From assembly GCA_963644945.1 (NCBI GenBank), contig CAVIQK010000012.1, forward strand, positions 1-28,011: a DNA stretch of 28,011 bases, in the 5' to 3' direction. A program made the translations under genes and the position numbers. This stretch comes from CAVIQK01 sp963644945 (GTDB lineage: Bacteria > Bacillota > Clostridia > Christensenellales > DTU072). Within the stretch, counting starts at the first letter, position 1, and every line of letters starts with the position of its first letter. A model generated the notes under the pieces. It was given only the letters and a program-made list of their open reading frames with translations. It was not told the origin of the DNA and made no database searches. Below are positions 25,813 to 28,011 of the stretch, piece after piece.

Positions 25813-27486
25813 ATGTTAGACAAATTTTCCATAGGCGTCACATACGAGATTGACGGCCAAAAATATCTCAATAAGACTCTCAGCAATGATTTTTATGAGA
25901 TAGTGGTAGAGGAATTTCAAGGCGAGCATTTACGCATGCTTATGATTCCTCGTAAGACACTAAGACTTGTTTCCGTAAAACTTACCTACAATTATCATTT
26001 CGAATCGGATGATATAATTTTCGGCAACGGTTATCAATCATGGACGCTTAGCAAGGAAAATACCGTAAACGACAGAGATTTTGGACTAAAAGGTCTATCA
26101 AAAATACCACTAATAAAAAAATATGCCTCGATTTACGGTGATTACAAATTCTATGATTACCCTAAGTCTTCCGGAATTTTCCACGGTTGGACATACGGAT
26201 ATGTAAAAAATCAAGACACCTACGCTCTATTTGGTTCACTTTCCGAAAGAGAAGGCTTTACATGTTTTAGATTTGATACTGTAAAAAATGAAATTACAGT
26301 TACCAAAGAACTCGAAGGACTCGAAACTCATACTCCGTTCATATTGTTTGACATAGTAAGAGTAGATGGTGATTATGACCAAGTTTTTGCGGACTATTTC
26401 AAAATGATGAATTTGAAAAAGCCTCCGCAAGAGCGTCTCACAGGTTATACGTCATGGTACAACTATTTTGGCAACATCAACGAAAAAATCATTTTGAGAG
26501 ATCTAGACTCCATGAGTGAGGTTTTAGGAGATAATGCCAATCTTTTCCAAGTCGATGACGGTTGGCAAACCAACGTAGGCGACTGGTTGGACGTTGACCA
26601 AGAAAAATTCCCCCATGGCATGAAATATATTGCCGACAAGATCCATGAAAAAGGCTACAAAGCCGGACTTTGGTTGGCACCGTTCCTTGCAAACAAAAAG
26701 AGTAAACTAATTAAAGAACATCCGGAATGGCTTGTTTACGACGACAAGACAATGGAACCGGTCTTTGGCAACATTGGTTGGGGCGGAGCGTATAGTATCA
26801 ATATTTACAATCCGCAAGCCCGAGAGTATCTCGAAAAGTGTTTGTCAACCGTCCTATATGATTGGGGCTTTGATATGGTAAAACTTGACTTTTTGTATGC
26901 CGAGGCAATACTTCCTCGTGCCGGTAGATCAAGAGGCATGATAATGGCGGATGCCATGGATTTCCTAAGCGGAGTCATCGGTAAAAATCTCTTTTTAGCA
27001 TGCGGATCACCTGTCGGTACGACTTTTGGCACAGCCAATATTATGCGTACCGGAGCCGATGTTGACCTATCGTATATCAAGAAAAAATCTATCAAAAATA
27101 TCGAATGGAACAACGAAGCATTATCCACAATATCCTCAATCACCAACACCATATTTAGACGTGGTCTTTCAGGAAAAGCCTTTCTCAACGATCCCGACGT
27201 CTTTATGCTACGTGACAACAACTTGGTATATACAGATGCACAAAAATTATCACTCGCCATTGTCAACTGGATGTTTGGCGATGTGTTGTTTGTTTCCGAC
27301 GACATCAAAAATTATTCCGACAAAAACAAAGAACTTATCAAAAAAATATTTACTACACCAAAACCTATAATTAAAAAATCTGAAGTTAAAAATGATATTT
27401 TGACCGTAGATTTTGTGTCCGAAAACCAAAATTATCATTTTGTTTTGGATATTAAGACAGGTATCAACACCATCGAGAAACAATGA
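25813..27486 (+). CDS. GH36-like alpha-galactosidase
   Basis: 557 residues without signal peptide, so probably a cytoplasmic glycosidase acting on imported alpha-galactosides. An N-terminal beta-sandwich (about 1-195) precedes a TIM barrel. Motifs: FQVDDGWQTNVGDW, AGLWLAPF, and KLDFLY with Asp359 as the likely nucleophile. ACGSP and RTGADVD with Asp416 give the likely acid/base, as in clan GH-D. A short C-terminal beta domain (about 490-557) follows. It is shorter than the classic ~700-residue GH36 enzymes, and exact specificity is inferred. The start has only a weak ribosome site. It overlaps the next glycosidase by ATGA, indicating a sugar-use operon. Confidence 0.82.
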   Translation: MLDKFSIGVTYEIDGQKYLNKTLSNDFYEIVVEEFQGEHLRMLMIPRKTLRLVSVKLTYNYHFESDDIIFGNGYQSWTLSKENTVNDRDFGLKGLSKIPLIKKYASIYGDYKFYDYPKSSGIFHGWTYGYVKNQDTYALFGSLSEREGFTCFRFDTVKNEITVTKELEGLETHTPFILFDIVRVDGDYDQVFADYFKMMNLKKPPQERLTGYTSWYNYFGNINEKIILRDLDSMSEVLGDNANLFQVDDGWQTNVGDWLDVDQEKFPHGMKYIADKIHEKGYKAGLWLAPFLANKKSKLIKEHPEWLVYDDKTMEPVFGNIGWGGAYSINIYNPQAREYLEKCLSTVLYDWGFDMVKLDFLYAEAILPRAGRSRGMIMADAMDFLSGVIGKNLFLACGSPVGTTFGTANIMRTGADVDLSYIKKKSIKNIEWNNEALSTISSITNTIFRRGLSGKAFLNDPDVFMLRDNNLVYTDAQKLSLAIVNWMFGDVLFVSDDIKNYSDKNKELIKKIFTTPKPIIKKSEVKNDILTVDFVSENQNYHFVLDIKTGINTIEKQ

Positions 27487-28011
27487 AATATAAACTTATA
27501 ACAAAAGTTTTCACCGGTGAGTATTGGTACGGAGGCTATGTGGATCAAGGATCTGCTATGCCTTTTTCACGGTTTGGTATAAAAAGAATAGATCTTACAA
27601 AGTCATATTCCAATTCCCATAGCAACACTTTGCTTGTATCGTCTTTTGGTAGATATATTTATTCAAAAGACGGTTTCAAAATATCTAAAATAGGACCCAT
27701 TCTCACAATAAGGGCGAATAGCGAAATAAGACTTGAATCAGGCTACAATGATCTAAAAGGTGCCTATCTTGACTATATTTCAAGATTTGCTACCAAGTCC
27801 CCCGTTCACCCCGAATTTTTTCAAATTGAAAAACCTCAATATTCCACATGGATGGCACTAGGTAAATCTGTCGATTCCAAGAGTCTTTTGTCTTATGCCG
27901 AAAACATTTTGAAATCGGGTTTCGGTGCGGGCGAATTGATTATTGACGACGGATGGCAACAAGAATATGGTGATTGGACTTTCGATAAAGAAAAGTTCCC
28001 TTCCCCGAAAG
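27483..28011 (+). CDS. GH31-like glycosidase, N-terminal part (cut by window end)
   Basis: About 176 residues are visible, reading from ATG 27483 to the window end without a stop. The N-terminal beta-domain starts MKYKLITKVFTGEYWYGGYV. Near the edge comes STWMALGKS, then GELIIDDGWQQEYGDWTFD and KFPSPK, which resembles the start of the TIM barrel in GH31 enzymes (MYORG-like). The catalytic aspartates lie beyond the window. A GH36-type assignment is the alternative, since the DDGW motif is shared. It overlaps the alpha-galactosidase stop, so both are likely translated from one message. Confidence 0.6.
   Translation, partial: MKYKLITKVFTGEYWYGGYVDQGSAMPFSRFGIKRIDLTKSYSNSHSNTLLVSSFGRYIYSKDGFKISKIGPILTIRANSEIRLESGYNDLKGAYLDYISRFATKSPVHPEFFQIEKPQYSTWMALGKSVDSKSLLSYAENILKSGFGAGELIIDDGWQQEYGDWTFDKEKFPSPK

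Overview
The window is about 28 kb of AT-rich, densely coding DNA. Almost all genes lie on the + strand, with tight or overlapping junctions, AGGAGG-like ribosome binding sites and sigma-A-type promoters. CtpE-like P-type ATPase, PcrA with a C-terminal Tudor-like domain, LigA, an OmpR/HisKA two-component pair and SipW-type signal peptidases together point to a Bacillota bacterium, most likely an uncultured gut-type member of the Clostridia. I cannot assign a genus. Base and codon use look even throughout, so I see no sign of recent transfer, and there are no rRNA, tRNA, CRISPR or transposase genes.

Region 1 (1-10873) looks like one housekeeping operon: a CtpE-like cation ATPase, a response regulator and histidine kinase, a dGTPase-like HD hydrolase, PcrA helicase, NAD-dependent DNA ligase, and a lipoprotein with sialidase-type Asp-boxes. 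It closes with a strong terminator at 10844-10873. Most junctions overlap or are only a few bases long.

Region 2 (about 10874-24691) is the unusual part: a surface/export island. Three short secreted proteins form one operon (11153-13505). All have SipW/TasA-style N-termini, and the middle one carries a small BspA-type leucine-rich segment. A degenerate EAL-domain protein (13700) and a fourth SipW-type substrate (15278) follow under their own promoter and end at a strong terminator. An O-antigen-ligase-like polytopic protein (16472-17905) runs the other way. Then comes a near-continuous block: a membrane-anchored TasA-like protein (18123), a SipW-type Ser/His signal peptidase (19123), a membrane-tethered McrB-like AAA+ ATPase (20009), a large acidic partner with a DUF2357-like head and a Pro/Glu repeat (21566), and a second Ser/His signal peptidase (23971). 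Intergenic regions of this island carry TGTGAAAA-type boxes, twice as exact 11-bp-spaced tandem pairs, which suggests shared regulation.

Region 3 (24692-28011) has a strong promoter driving a membrane-anchored protein with tandem DUF1508 (YegP-like) domains. Two glycosidases follow: a GH36-like alpha-galactosidase and, overlapping it by four bases, a GH31-like enzyme cut by the window end.

The best candidate for an undescribed system is the island's core: McrB-like AAA+ plus acidic DUF2357-like partner, sandwiched between two SipW-type peptidases and next to their likely substrates. I read it as a possible energised assembly, sorting or quality-control machine for TasA-like surface fibres. 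This is inference from gene order and domain architecture; nothing in the sequence proves it.
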